Notes: a model not told the origin generated them from the letters alone. DNA of 64,000 nucleotides from Paracoccaceae bacterium (GCA_009773375.1 WRPH01000015.1:99417-163416), one strand, 5' to 3'. Counted from the stretch's first letter, positions 20,219-30,015 are shown. Numbers and translations are program-made.

Positions 20219-20779
20219 TTAGAGCGGGGTTACGCTGCCAATCAGGGCGGCTTGGCCATGTTTTTGGCCCATGGCGTCTGTTACCGTCCACAGGATGGTG
20301 TTGCTGATGCGAAAGCGCCGCCCCTTGGCGGAGATGCGGATGCCCTGATAATCTGCGACATGGCCTTGCGTCAGGGCGGCGGCCAGCAAGGCGCTGCGGT
20401 TGGATTGGATATCGGGATCGGCTTCGGCCGAGCGGCGTGAGGGCAGCTGGGTGAAGCTGGGCCAGTCCATCTGCCACAGCGCGAGGGCCGCGGCGTTGGC
20501 GTAGCGGAAGATCGGGTCGGCTTCGGTGCCATGGCTGACCAAGGGCTGTGGGTGCAGCCATAGCGCGGCAGGATCGGTGGGCAGGGTCTGGCCGGTCTGG
20601 CGGTGGAAGCTGTCGGCCAGAAGTGCCGCGTAGGCGGCGGCTTCTGGCGCGAGGTGGGGCTGCGCGCGATCAGGCAGAATGCGCGCCAGCGGCGAGGCTG
20701 GCCACGAAGGCCAGGATTTCCGGCACGGGCTTGCCGGTGCTGATTTCCTTGACGATGGCAGAGCCGACCACGCAGCCAT
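20219..20779 (-). CDS. MEKHLA domain-containing protein (true start uncertain, probably near 20690)
   Basis: [47 protein letters not shown]; 5' part overlaps the trpA 3' end. Confidence 0.7.
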   Translation of the reverse strand: MAAWSALPSSRKSAPASPCRKSWPSWPASPLARILPDRAQPHLAPEAAAYAALLADSFHRQTGQTLPTDPAALWLHPQPLVSHGTEADPIFRYANAAALALWQMDWPSFTQLPSRRSAEADPDIQSNRSALLAAALTQGHVADYQGIRISAKGRRFRISNTILWTVTDAMGQKHGQAALIGSVTPL

Positions 20780-21461
20780 CGGCGACGGATGCGATGGCCT
20801 GTGCGGCCTCAGGCGTGTTGATACCGAAGCCGACGATCACCGGCAGGTCGGTGGAGCGTTTGATGCGGGCGACTTCGGGGCCGACCTCGGACGCTTGGGC
20901 GGCGGCGGCACCGGTGATGCCGGTGACCGAGACGTAATAGACGAAGCCCGAGGTGTTGGTCAGCACTTTCGGCAGGCGCTTGGCGTCGGTGGTCGGGGTG
21001 GCAAGGCGGATGAAGTTCATCCCTGCCTTTTGCGCCGGGATGCACAGCTCGGCGTCTTCTTCGGGCGGCAGATCGACGATGATCAGCCCGTCAATCCCGG
21101 CCTCGGTCGCTTGCGGCAGGAATTTTTCCACTGTGCGCGAATAGATCGGGTTGTAATAGCCCATCAGCACGATCGGGGTGGTAGTGTCGGTGGCGCGGAA
21201 GGCCCGCACCATCGCCAAGGTTTTATCCAGCGTCATGCCGGCTTCCAGCGCGCGTTGGCCGGCAAGCTGGATGGTCGGGCCATCGGCCATCGGGTCGGTG
21301 AACGGCAGGCCCAGTTCGATGATATCGACCCCGGCACCGGGCAGGCCCTGCATCACCGCCAGCGAGCGTTCGACATCGGGATCACCCGCCATGATATAGG
21401 CGACGAAGGCCTTTTTGTTCTGCGATTTCAGCCGCGCGAAGGTATCGTCGATTCTGGTCAT
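20670..21461 (-). CDS. trpA: Tryptophan synthase alpha chain
   Basis: [61 protein letters not shown]. Confidence 0.97.
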   Translation of the reverse strand: MTRIDDTFARLKSQNKKAFVAYIMAGDPDVERSLAVMQGLPGAGVDIIELGLPFTDPMADGPTIQLAGQRALEAGMTLDKTLAMVRAFRATDTTTPIVLMGYYNPIYSRTVEKFLPQATEAGIDGLIIVDLPPEEDAELCIPAQKAGMNFIRLATPTTDAKRLPKVLTNTSGFVYYVSVTGITGAAAAQASEVGPEVARIKRSTDLPVIVGFGINTPEAAQAIASVADGCVVGSAIVKEISTGKPVPEILAFVASLAAGAHSA

Positions 21462-21541
21462 GTTCCGGCCCATCCCTGCAAGTCCAGCACGGGTTTGCAC
21501 GGGACAGGGCGGAAAATCAATGCCCGATCATGCGGTGCGGT

Positions 21542-21989
21542 TCAGGCGGCGAGGGTGATCATCCATGTGGTGCCAAAGCGGTCTTTCAGCATGCCGAAAC
21601 AGGGCGACCAGAAGGTTTGGCCCAAGGGCAGGATGATCTGGCCGCGCTCGGACAGTGCCGCAAAGACGCGGGCGGCGGTTTCAGCATTGGCGGCACCGTG
21701 AAACACGCTGGGGCTGGCCATGCCATCCGGCGGATTGCCGGGCATGTCAGCGGCCATCAGGGTGGAGCCGCCGGCGCTGAACTGGCCGTGCATGATCAAC
21801 TTTTCCGCACCCGCCGGAGCCGCACCCGCCGGAGCCGTGCCGGGCGGGGCAGTTTCGGGCGGGGCAGTTTCGGGCGGGGCGTCGGAAAACGCCATCAGTT
21901 GCAGGTCGGTCGCGCCGAAAATCTGCGCGTAGGCGGTCAGCGCTTCGCGGGCTTGACCGTTGAAAGACAGGTAGGGGACGAAGGACATG
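21542..21989 (-). CDS. VOC family (PhnB-like) protein
   Basis: MSFVPYLSFNGQAREALTAYAQIFGATDLQLMAFSD...EKLIMHGQFSAGGSTLMAADMP...VFAALSERGQIILPLGQTFWSPCFGMLKDRFGTTWMI. Confidence 0.9.
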
Positions 21990-21992
21990 GGC

Positions 21993-22397
21993 TTACTCCT
22001 GCTGTGCGGAAATGATCCAATGCGTGCCGAAACGGTCTTTGACCATGCCAAAGCCGGGAGAGAAGAAGGTGGGCTTGAAGCCGTCGATGATGCTGCCCGC
22101 CTCGGCCAGCGCGTCAAACACCCGGCGCGCCTCGGCGACGTCTGGCGCGGATTGCATCACCGAAAACCCGGCTTGCGCCTCGCCCGCAACCCCCGGCGGA
22201 TAGTCTGACGCCATCAGCGTGCCATCATAGATCGTCACTTGCCCGTGCAGGATGCGCGGGCTGTCGCGCCAGCCTTCGGGGGCATCGGGGCCAGCGGCGT
22301 AAGGCATGGTTTGCACGGTGCCGTTGAAGACTTGCGCTTAGAAGGCCAGCGCCTGCCCGCCTTGGCCTTGAAAATGGATATAGGGCAGCGTCGGCAT
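21993..22397 (-). pseudogene. VOC family (PhnB-like) protein with in-frame TAA near the 5' end
   Basis: From ATG 22395-22397: MPTLPYIHFQGQGGQALAF*AQVFNGTVQTMPYAAG...; stop at 22338-22340, rest intact. Confidence 0.75.
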
Positions 22398-22462
22398 CGG
22401 AATCTCCTTTACAGCTGCATAGTAAGCCAGCAAGCTAAGTTATCAATCATCTTGAGGCTGGC

Positions 22463-22732
22463 ATGGCGACGATCCGCTTCACCTCGCATCTGGTGCGCCA
22501 CCGCCCTGCCCCGAAGATCGAGGCGGTGGGTGCGACGGTGGCCGAGGTGCTGGCGGTGGCCTTTGCCGATGATCCGTTGCTGCGCGGCTATGTGCTGGAT
22601 GAACAGGGCCGCCTGCGCAAACATGTGAATATTTATCTGGACGGCGATTTGATTGAAGATCGCTTGCGGCTGTCGGACCCGGTTGCGGCGGGGGCCGAGA
22701 TCTATGTGCTGCAAGCCTTATCAGGCGGTTAG
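22463..22732 (+). CDS. MoaD/ThiS-like (ubiquitin-fold) small protein
   Basis: 89 aa; VAEVLAVAFADDPLLRGYVLDEQGRLRKHVNIYLDGDLI...DPVAAGAEIYVLQALSGG. Confidence 0.7.
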   Translation: MATIRFTSHLVRHRPAPKIEAVGATVAEVLAVAFADDPLLRGYVLDEQGRLRKHVNIYLDGDLIEDRLRLSDPVAAGAEIYVLQALSGG

Positions 22733-22743
22733 GGGGATTTAGG

Positions 22744-23850
22744 ATGGCAACGCTTTGGGTCGGCACCCGCAAGGGGCTGTTTCGCTATGATCAGGGGGCG
22801 GCTGATCAGGGGGCCGCGGATCAGGGGCCGGCTTGGGCGCAGGTCGGCAAGCCTGCGTTTCTGGCGGCTCCGGTGACGTTTGTGCTGGATGATCCGCGCG
22901 ATGGCGGGCTGTATGTGGCGCTGAGCCATGGCCATTTCGGCTGCAAGCTGCATCGGTCGGATGATCGCGGCGCGTCTTGGGTGGAACTGCCTGCGCCTGC
23001 ATTCCCGGTTTCCGATGCGCCGGATGCGCCCGCGCTGGAGCTGATCTGGTCGATCGTGCCGGGCGGCGCGGATGAGCCGGGGGTGCTGTGGGCGGGGACG
23101 ATTCCGGGCGGGCTGTTCCGGTCGGAGGATCGCGGCGCAAGCTGGCAGATCTGTGCCGGGCTGTGGGACAGGCCCGAGCGCGCCCGCTGGATGGGCGGCG
23201 GCTATGATCATCCGGGGATACACTCGATTCTGGTTGATCCGAGGGACAGCGCACATGTGACGGTGGCGGTTTCCACCGGCGGCGTCTGGATCACGCGGGA
23301 TCGCGGGGCAAGCTGGACCTTGGGCGGTGTGGGCCTGCGGTCGGATTACACCCCGCCGGGGCAGCAGGAAGACCCGCTGTTTCAGGATGTGCATCTGCTG
23401 GCCGCCCCCGCCTGCGACCCCGCCCGGATGTGGTGCCAGCATCACAACGGCATCTTCGTGTCGGAGGATGGCGGGCTGAATTTCCGAGAAAGCGTCGGCG
23501 TGAAGCCTTCGGTGTTCGGCTTTGCGGTGGCGGCGCATCCGCAGGACCGCGATCGGGCGTGGTTTGCCCCGGCGATCAAGGATGAATTCCGGGTGCCGGT
23601 GGATGGCAAGCTGGTGGTGACAGAAACCCGCGATGGCGGCGGCAGCTTTGCCATTCGCGATCAGGGCCTGCCGCAGCTGGAGGCTTATGATCTGATCTAC
23701 CGGCACGGGCTGGTGGTGGATGGCAGCGGAGAGCGGCTGGCGATGGGGTCTACGACCGGCAATCTGTGGGTTTCAGGCGATGGTGGCGGCAGCTGGAGCC
23801 AGCTTTCGGGCACCCTGCCGCCGATCGCCTGCGTCACCTTCGCGCGCTGA
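22744..23850 (+). CDS. BNR/sialidase-like beta-propeller (YCF48-type) glycosyl hydrolase-like protein
   Basis: Repeated Asp-box-like motifs: SDDRGASWVEL, SEDRGASWQI, TRDRGASWTL, SGDGGGSWSQL. Confidence 0.8.
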   Translation: MATLWVGTRKGLFRYDQGAADQGAADQGPAWAQVGKPAFLAAPVTFVLDDPRDGGLYVALSHGHFGCKLHRSDDRGASWVELPAPAFPVSDAPDAPALELIWSIVPGGADEPGVLWAGTIPGGLFRSEDRGASWQICAGLWDRPERARWMGGGYDHPGIHSILVDPRDSAHVTVAVSTGGVWITRDRGASWTLGGVGLRSDYTPPGQQEDPLFQDVHLLAAPACDPARMWCQHHNGIFVSEDGGLNFRESVGVKPSVFGFAVAAHPQDRDRAWFAPAIKDEFRVPVDGKLVVTETRDGGGSFAIRDQGLPQLEAYDLIYRHGLVVDGSGERLAMGSTTGNLWVSGDGGGSWSQLSGTLPPIACVTFAR

Positions 23851-23869
23851 CCGGCTTCATCTTGGCCAA

Positions 23870-23913
23870 GCGGATTGCGTCTGATCGGGTTCATCCAGTC
23901 AGACGCAATCCGC
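23870..23913. repeat. Palindromic intergenic element 1
   Basis: GCGGATTGCGTCTGA-14 nt-TCAGACGCAATCCGC, 15-bp perfect arms. Confidence 0.85.
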
Positions 23914-23938
23914 AACAGTCACAGGCCGATCTTGTCTT

Positions 23939-23975
23939 GGATTTCCTTCAATCTGAATCAGATTGAAGGAAATCC
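23939..23975. repeat. Palindromic intergenic element 2
   Basis: GGATTTCCTTCAATCTGA-A-TCAGATTGAAGGAAATCC, 18-bp perfect arms with 1-nt centre. Confidence 0.9.
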
Positions 23976-24110
23976 GCTCTAAATACGCCCCGCGCGGAGC
24001 GCATCCGGCAGCGCAACAAGACCCCTGTTTGCAGGGAATCCCTTGACCCCACCGCCCGCCATGCCTATGCGCAAGGCGGCTGCGGACTGGTCGGGCAAAG
24101 GGGTGTCGCT

Positions 24111-25208
24111 ATGGGTTTCAAGATGGGTATCGTGGGTCTGCCGAATGTCGGCAAATCGACCCTGTTCAACGCTTTGACCCGCACGGCGGCGGCGCAGGCG
24201 GCGAACTTTCCGTTCTGCACCATCGAACCCAACGTCGGTGAAGTCGCGGTGCCGGATGCGCGGCTGGAAAAGCTGGCGGCGATTGCGGGCAGCAAGCAGA
24301 TCATCCCGACGCGGATGACCTTTGTCGATATCGCGGGGCTGGTGCGCGGCGCGTCCAAGGGCGAAGGTCTGGGCAACCAGTTCCTTGCCAATATCCGCGA
24401 ATGCGACGCCATCGCGCATGTGCTGCGCTGCTTTGAAGACGGCGACATCACCCATGTCGAAGGCAAGATCGATCCGGTAGCCGACGCCGAAACCATCGAA
24501 ACCGAGCTGATGCTGGCCGATATGGAAAGCATTGAACGCCGCCTGACCGGGCTTGCCAAGAAACTGCGCGGCGGTGATCAGGACACGCTCGATCAGGACC
24601 GCCTGCTGCGCGCGGCGCTGAAGGCGCTGGAGGCGGGGCATCCCGCCCGCAGCATCAAGGTTTCCGACGATGATCAGCGCCAGTGGCGGATGCTGCAACT
24701 GCTGACCTCGAAGCCGGTTCTGTATGTCTGCAACGTCGAGGAATCCTGTGCGGCGTCGGGCAACAGCCAGTCGGCGCGGGTGGCTGAAATGGCGGCCAAG
24801 CAGGGTGCTGCTTCGGTGGTGATCTCGGCCAAGATCGAGGAAGAAATCAGCCAGCTGGCGGATGAAGAAGCCGCGATGTTTCTGGAAGAAATGGGCCTGC
24901 ACGAGGCCGGGCTGGATCGGCTGATCCGTGCCGGTTACGAATTGCTGGGGCTTGCGACCTATTTCACCATCGGCCCGAAAGAAGCCCGCGCCTGGACGAT
25001 CCCGAAAGGCACGCTTGCCCCGCAGGCGGCGGGCGTTATCCACGGCGATTTCGAAAAGGGCTTCATCCGGTCCGAAACCATCGGCTATGACGATTACATT
25101 GCCGGAAACGGTGAAGCGGGCGCAAAGGAAGCCGGCAAGTTCCGAGTGGAAGGCAAGACCTACGAGGTCAAGGACGGCGACGTGCTGCACTTCCTGTTCA
25201 ACGGGTAA
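24111..25208 (+). CDS. ychF: Redox-regulated ATPase YchF
   Basis: MGFKMGIVGLPNVGKSTLFNALT; FVDIAGLVRGASKGEGLGNQFL. Confidence 0.97.
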   Translation: MGFKMGIVGLPNVGKSTLFNALTRTAAAQAANFPFCTIEPNVGEVAVPDARLEKLAAIAGSKQIIPTRMTFVDIAGLVRGASKGEGLGNQFLANIRECDAIAHVLRCFEDGDITHVEGKIDPVADAETIETELMLADMESIERRLTGLAKKLRGGDQDTLDQDRLLRAALKALEAGHPARSIKVSDDDQRQWRMLQLLTSKPVLYVCNVEESCAASGNSQSARVAEMAAKQGAASVVISAKIEEEISQLADEEAAMFLEEMGLHEAGLDRLIRAGYELLGLATYFTIGPKEARAWTIPKGTLAPQAAGVIHGDFEKGFIRSETIGYDDYIAGNGEAGAKEAGKFRVEGKTYEVKDGDVLHFLFNG

Positions 25209-25327
25209 ACCAGGTTTGTCCATGCGTGGACAGAGGCGCTGCGCTATATAGATCAACGGGTTAGCAAATGCCTGTTAACACCCCATTAGGGATTTGAGGC
25301 CGGGGCTGATACGGCGACCATGCCGCG

Positions 25328-26074
25328 ATGATTGCTTGCCTTTCTCGGGCAGATCGGCGCTATGTGTCGCATATTCAGACAAACCCGCAGGTTAAGTCGC
25401 TCAATTCCAGTCTTTTCGCAAAAATGGATTTCCTTGCGTGGCGAGACGCGCAGATGGCCGCCATTTCAACACAACTGGAAGATGCCTTGCCGGCGTTGAT
25501 CCAAGAGCTTTCCGAACAGGTGGACGCTGCTGACATCTTCACCCTGGTCAAGGCAGCCGCACCTTTCAAAGCCAAAGCCGACAAGAAACTGCAAGACTGG
25601 AAAGAGGCGCAAGCTCATATCGCCTTGGCACGCGCTGAAACTGCGCTGGACTCCACGCTTACGGCGATGAGTGATGAGATCAGCATGACGTCGGATGTCT
25701 GGGACACGCTGGCAAAGACGATTCCGGCAGCTGCGGGGGTCGGCCTTATTGCGGTCTCGGTGGCGGCGATCCCGACAGTGGTGTCTTTTGCCACCATCAC
25801 CACCAGCACATTTGCGATTTTCAGCACGGCGACGATCAGTTGGCCGCTGTTCGCGGTTGGCACTCTGGTCATCGGCACGGCGGCGGCGCTGGGGTCCACC
25901 TCGCTGCTAAGGGCGCAGGAAAAAGCGCGCGAACGGTTGAAGCTGCGGGTGATCCGCGAGGCGGAGAGATCGATTCTTGGTATCGGCCAGAAACCCGGTG
26001 CCCGCTGTCTGCTGAACGATATTCAAGCCGCCGTGCTGTTGGCGGGTCAAAACCGGATTGGAGAACACCAATGA
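25328..26074 (+). CDS. Hypothetical protein with central hydrophobic hairpin between long helices (gene A of a coupled pair)
   Basis: Alpha-helical N-term, then AAAGVGLIAVSVAAIPTVVSFATITTSTFAIFSTATISWPLFAVGTLVIGTAAAL; start may be 25424. Confidence 0.65.
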   Translation: MIACLSRADRRYVSHIQTNPQVKSLNSSLFAKMDFLAWRDAQMAAISTQLEDALPALIQELSEQVDAADIFTLVKAAAPFKAKADKKLQDWKEAQAHIALARAETALDSTLTAMSDEISMTSDVWDTLAKTIPAAAGVGLIAVSVAAIPTVVSFATITTSTFAIFSTATISWPLFAVGTLVIGTAAALGSTSLLRAQEKARERLKLRVIREAERSILGIGQKPGARCLLNDIQAAVLLAGQNRIGEHQ

Positions 26075-27099
26075 CCGCCCTGCTTTACAAAATCCCGGAA
26101 CTCTTTGTTTCAGGCGTGGCATCTGGAAAATACAAACTGGTTGGCGCAATCATCCAAGAGGTTGTCTCGGGCCGCGTCATGGGCCATGTGCAGCAGACGG
26201 GCGCACTGGATCAGGCGTTGAACCTTGCAATGCCGGTCTTGGGCAAAGCATTTCCACCGCTGCAAATTCTGTCATCCTTGTCCGGCGTGGCTTCGGTGGT
26301 TCAGAATGAACAGATCAAGTCTCGCCTGACGGCGATGCAATCTTCGCTGGGGTTGATCCAGAATATGCAGGTGGCCAGTCTGGCGGTGTCGGGGCTTGGT
26401 CTGGGTGTTTCGGTGGTTGGCTTTGCCGTGATGCACCAGCGCTTGCAGGGCATTGCGACGCATCTGAAAACGCTGGATGACAAGATAGAGAAAGTTACCG
26501 CTGATCGCCGCAGCGATGAATTGCGGGTGATCTTTGCCGATATTTCGACCGATCTGGAGGCTGTGGATACGCTGTCCAGCCGGGTCAACAAAACCAATGC
26601 GGCAGATGCTGCGCAGCGCGGTCTGGCGCAATCTGCGGGGCGGCTTGAAGACCAGTTTCGGATGCAGGCAGACAAGGCGCAATCAGAAGCGGCGAATACG
26701 GCTGACCTGGAGATGTTGTGGTCTTTGGCCGCTGCAATCCGATTGTGCCACGAAGCCGGGATGCGCGCGATGTTTACCGTGAACGAACTTGCCGCAGCGC
26801 AAGACCTGAGCGCGCGGCAGGCCAATCGGTTTCTGGATCTGAGCCTGCCACTTTCCCCCGATGCACTGGCGCGGCTGTGCGCGAGTGGGGCCAGCAGTGC
26901 CGAGGCCAGCACCGTTGCGCGGCGGGCCGCTTTGCCACAGGCAGAAAGTCTTGTGCGCGGTTTGCGTGACAACGTTGCAAGTATTGCCAGCCAATCCGAA
27001 CTTGCCGCAGCACTTTTGGGCAAGCACATCACAGGCCCGCAATATTTGAGCGAGATCGCAGAGGAAAAGACCGCGCCTTTGCTCTATTTACCCGCATGA
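26071..27099 (+). CDS. Hypothetical helical/membrane-associated protein (gene B of a coupled pair)
   Basis: MTALLYKIPELFVSGVASGKYKLVGAIIQEV...VASLAVSGLGLGVSVVGFAVMHQRLQGIATHLKTLDDKIEKV; ATGA overlap with the upstream stop. Confidence 0.65.
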   Translation: MTALLYKIPELFVSGVASGKYKLVGAIIQEVVSGRVMGHVQQTGALDQALNLAMPVLGKAFPPLQILSSLSGVASVVQNEQIKSRLTAMQSSLGLIQNMQVASLAVSGLGLGVSVVGFAVMHQRLQGIATHLKTLDDKIEKVTADRRSDELRVIFADISTDLEAVDTLSSRVNKTNAADAAQRGLAQSAGRLEDQFRMQADKAQSEAANTADLEMLWSLAAAIRLCHEAGMRAMFTVNELAAAQDLSARQANRFLDLSLPLSPDALARLCASGASSAEASTVARRAALPQAESLVRGLRDNVASIASQSELAAALLGKHITGPQYLSEIAEEKTAPLLYLPA

Positions 27100-27195
27100 G
27101 GCCAAACCGGGGTAGGTTGCATCGGCACTTTCTACGAAACCTACCCTGCTTTCCCTCTTGCCCCCGCCCCGCTGCCTGATTAAATATCCCGCAAC

Positions 27196-27285
27196 GGAAG
27201 CGTGGCTGAGAGGCCGAAAGCACTCGGTTGCTAACTGAGCGTAGGGGGAACCCTACCGTGGGTTCGAATCCCACCGCTTCCGCCA
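27196..27285 (+). tRNA. tRNA-Ser (anticodon GCU)
   Basis: GGAAGCG...cggttGCTaactgag...long variable arm...GGTTCGAATCC...CGCTTCCGCCA. Confidence 0.95.
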
Positions 27286-27845
27286 CTTACCCTTATCGAA
27301 TGTGATGATTGTCCCTCAGGACACCGTTTTTTCTTTTGGTTTCAAAGGGGTTTACGGTGGCGATCCGGACTGCGGAGACTGCCAAACAATCCGAAATTGG
27401 TCTCTGAAGGCCTGGTGTCTCTTTTCGACCGAACTTCACCCTGCGAGGTTCGGATTCAAATTATCGCGCCTTTTCATAGTGTTGTGATTCTTGGGAAACC
27501 GAACCGTTCGACAGTGCAGTTGGATGGCGGACGGTGCTGGGAGCAAGAATATTGGCGATTGATCGCCAAAACGAAAGCCGCCGCCGGGGCTTCCGGGCAG
27601 CGGCTGTCCTGTCTTGGCTGTGGCGCCGATCATCGGCCTATGGTGTTGATGTGGCGGAGGCCTGGACCGATACCGGCAAGGTTGCGGTCCGGCAGCCAGT
27701 TCAATGCCTTGCGGGTGGTGCGGCCTTCATTCCCTTCGGTGAAGGTGCCACATTTGTCCCAGCAATACGTCGCGACTTGGTGATGGGAGAGCCAAATGCA
27801 GCACGGATGGCCATTGCGGATCTGCGTTAGGTGGGACCTGGGGTC

Positions 27846-28235
27846 TCAGGCTTTCGAGAATACGACGTCGGCTTGTTCAGCCCATGGCAGTTCGATGCAT
27901 TCCCCAAGTTCGACCAAGGTGATTGCGGGAATTTCACGCTTGTAGACCAATCGCTTGAGAATTTCGGGGGCGAGATAGGCCAAGCGGATATGGCGACCGA
28001 TGAAGCGGTCAGTCACGCCCACAGCACTCGCAAGGTCTTGCACCGTGCCGAACTCGCCGGCTTCCATGCGCCGTCGCCATGACCAAGCCCGGCCGATGGC
28101 GCGCAGGACATGCGGGGCTTGGGTTTGGTCTTCACTGGGGAGATAATCGGCGGGCGGCATGATCTTTGGCCGCCCGTTCTTTTTGCGCAGCTTGAGTGGC
28201 ACGAAAATCTGGACTGTTTCAGATGGGCTGTTCAC
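27846..28235 (-). CDS. HTH protein encoded with the serine recombinase
   Basis: GTVQDLASAVGVTDRFIGRHIRLAYLAPEILKRLVYKREIPAITLVEL; overlaps recombinase end by 4 nt. Confidence 0.7.
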   Translation of the reverse strand: MNSPSETVQIFVPLKLRKKNGRPKIMPPADYLPSEDQTQAPHVLRAIGRAWSWRRRMEAGEFGTVQDLASAVGVTDRFIGRHIRLAYLAPEILKRLVYKREIPAITLVELGECIELPWAEQADVVFSKA

Positions 28236-29563
28236 GCAGCTGCCTCCGTTTTGCGCGGCATCATCAACTCCCGCATGACGCCCGCGATGCCATCCGTCCG
28301 CAGATCGATTACCATCCCCTCGCCTGTGACGGTAACCCGGCGGACCAGAAGCTGAATGATCCGCGCCTGTTCGGCGGGGAAGAGTTGGCCCCAGATCCCC
28401 TCGAACTCATTCAGGGCGGCAATGGCCTTGGCTTCAGTGATTGCGTCATTGCCCCCGCGTCCTAAGGTGGCAATGATCTGCGCTGTGGTTTCGGGTGTGC
28501 GCAACACGCGACGGATTTCCCTGATGACGGCGCTTTCCACCGTATCGGCGGCAAGGCGGAGGGGAATGCCGTTGTCAGGCGTTTCGCGATTCTTCAGAAG
28601 GTCCATCGACACGTAATAGCGATAACGGCGGGTGCCCTTCTTGGTCGAGGATGGCGTCATGGCTGCGCCGGTGGCGGTGAACAGCAGCCCTTTCAGAAGG
28701 GCCGGGGTTTGCGCACGGCTGTTGTTAGCCCGCTTGCGCGGGCTTTCGCCCATGATGTCATGCACCTGATCCCAAAGCCGTGCGTCGATGATGGGCTCAT
28801 GCTCACCGGGGTAAGCCTTACCTTTGTGCAGGGCCTCACCGCGGTAAGTGCGGTTGTTCAAGAGCCGGTAGAGATAGCCCTTGTCCGCCAAGGTCCCCTG
28901 TTTGGTGCGGAACCCTTCGCAACGGAGTTGCTGGGCCAGAACGGTGGCCGAACCCACCTCGACGAAGCGCGCGAAGACCATGCGCACCGAGGCCGCTTCG
29001 GCATCATTCACCACCAATTTGCGATCCCGCACATCGTAGCCAAGGGGCACGTAGCCGCCCATCCACATCCCCTTCATTCGCGAGGCCTTCACCTTGTCGC
29101 GGATGCGCTCGGCGGTGACCTCACGTTCGAATTGTGCAAAGCTGAGCAAAATATTCAGGGTCAGCCGCCCCATTGATGTGGTCGTGTTGAAACTTTGGGT
29201 GACCGAGACGAAGGTAACGCTGTTGCGGTCGAACACCTCGACCAGCTTGGAGAAGTCCATGAGTGAACGCGACAGACGGTCGATTTTGTAAACCACGACC
29301 ACATCCACAAGCCCGTCCTCGATATCGGCCAGCAACTGCTTCAACCCCGGCCGCTCCAGGGTGCCCCCTGAAATCCCCCCGTCATCATATTGATCGCGCA
29401 CCAGCGCCCAGCCTTCGGATTTCTGGCTGGCGATATAGGCCTCGCAAGCCTCGCGCTGCGCGTGGAGCGAGTTGAACTCTTGCTCGAGGCCTTCCTCGCT
29501 CGATTTGCGGGTGTAGATGGCGCAGCGCAGGCGCCGTGCGGGTTTTGCTGAAAGATCCTTCAT
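28232..29563 (-). CDS. Large serine site-specific recombinase (resolvase/recombinase/zinc-ribbon type)
   Basis: RCAIYTRKSSEEGLEQEFNSLHAQREACEAYI; YDDGGISGGTLERPGLKQLL; VVYKIDRLSRSLMDF; recombinase domain. Confidence 0.93.
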   Translation of the reverse strand: MKDLSAKPARRLRCAIYTRKSSEEGLEQEFNSLHAQREACEAYIASQKSEGWALVRDQYDDGGISGGTLERPGLKQLLADIEDGLVDVVVVYKIDRLSRSLMDFSKLVEVFDRNSVTFVSVTQSFNTTTSMGRLTLNILLSFAQFEREVTAERIRDKVKASRMKGMWMGGYVPLGYDVRDRKLVVNDAEAASVRMVFARFVEVGSATVLAQQLRCEGFRTKQGTLADKGYLYRLLNNRTYRGEALHKGKAYPGEHEPIIDARLWDQVHDIMGESPRKRANNSRAQTPALLKGLLFTATGAAMTPSSTKKGTRRYRYYVSMDLLKNRETPDNGIPLRLAADTVESAVIREIRRVLRTPETTAQIIATLGRGGNDAITEAKAIAALNEFEGIWGQLFPAEQARIIQLLVRRVTVTGEGMVIDLRTDGIAGVMRELMMPRKTEAAA

Positions 29564-30015
29564 GCTTGCCCCCGCTTGCTCTCGCGAAGGCCAAAGAAGC
29601 GGTAGCCGTTCCAGCGCGTGCCAGTGATGGCACGCGCCACCGCCGAGAGTGACTTGTAGCGCCGGCCCTGCCAGTCGAAGCCGCCGTTCAAGACGGTCAC
29701 CGTGTGGGCGATGCCGTCCCATTCGCGGATGAGCTTGGTGCCTGCCACCGGGTTTCGGGGATCGGCGATCTGCGCCTTTCGGGTCAGCGTTCCCTCGACC
29801 TCATCTGCCAAGAGATCAAGAAGCCGGCGGGTTTGCTTGTCCGGCCCGCCATAAGTCAGTTCCTGAATCCGGTAGGCCAAACGGCCCTCCAAAAAGGTGC
29901 GGCTGTTGTTTGGGGCGGGTGCATCAAAGAGGGCCTGCCATTCGGCCTTCAGCGCGGCAACGGGCATGTCCTTCAGCGCGGCCAGGCGGGCAAGGATGGG
30001 GTTGTGCTCTGTCAT
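29560..30015 (-). CDS. DUF2924 domain-containing protein
   Basis: FLEGRLAYRIQELTYGG; GTKLIREWDGIAHTVTVLNGGFDWQGRRYKSLSAVARAITGTRWNGYRFFGL. Confidence 0.85.
   Translation of the reverse strand: MTEHNPILARLAALKDMPVAALKAEWQALFDAPAPNNSRTFLEGRLAYRIQELTYGGPDKQTRRLLDLLADEVEGTLTRKAQIADPRNPVAGTKLIREWDGIAHTVTVLNGGFDWQGRRYKSLSAVARAITGTRWNGYRFFGLRESKRGQA

Noticed and set aside
23979-25256. 425-aa minus ORF
   Set aside because: Antisense shadow of ychF.
27029-27286. 86-aa minus ORF MAEAVGFEPTVGFPLRSVSNRVLSASQPRFRCGIF...
   Set aside because: Antisense translation of tRNA-Ser; this MAEAVGFEPTVGFPLRSVSNRV string is a common annotation artefact.
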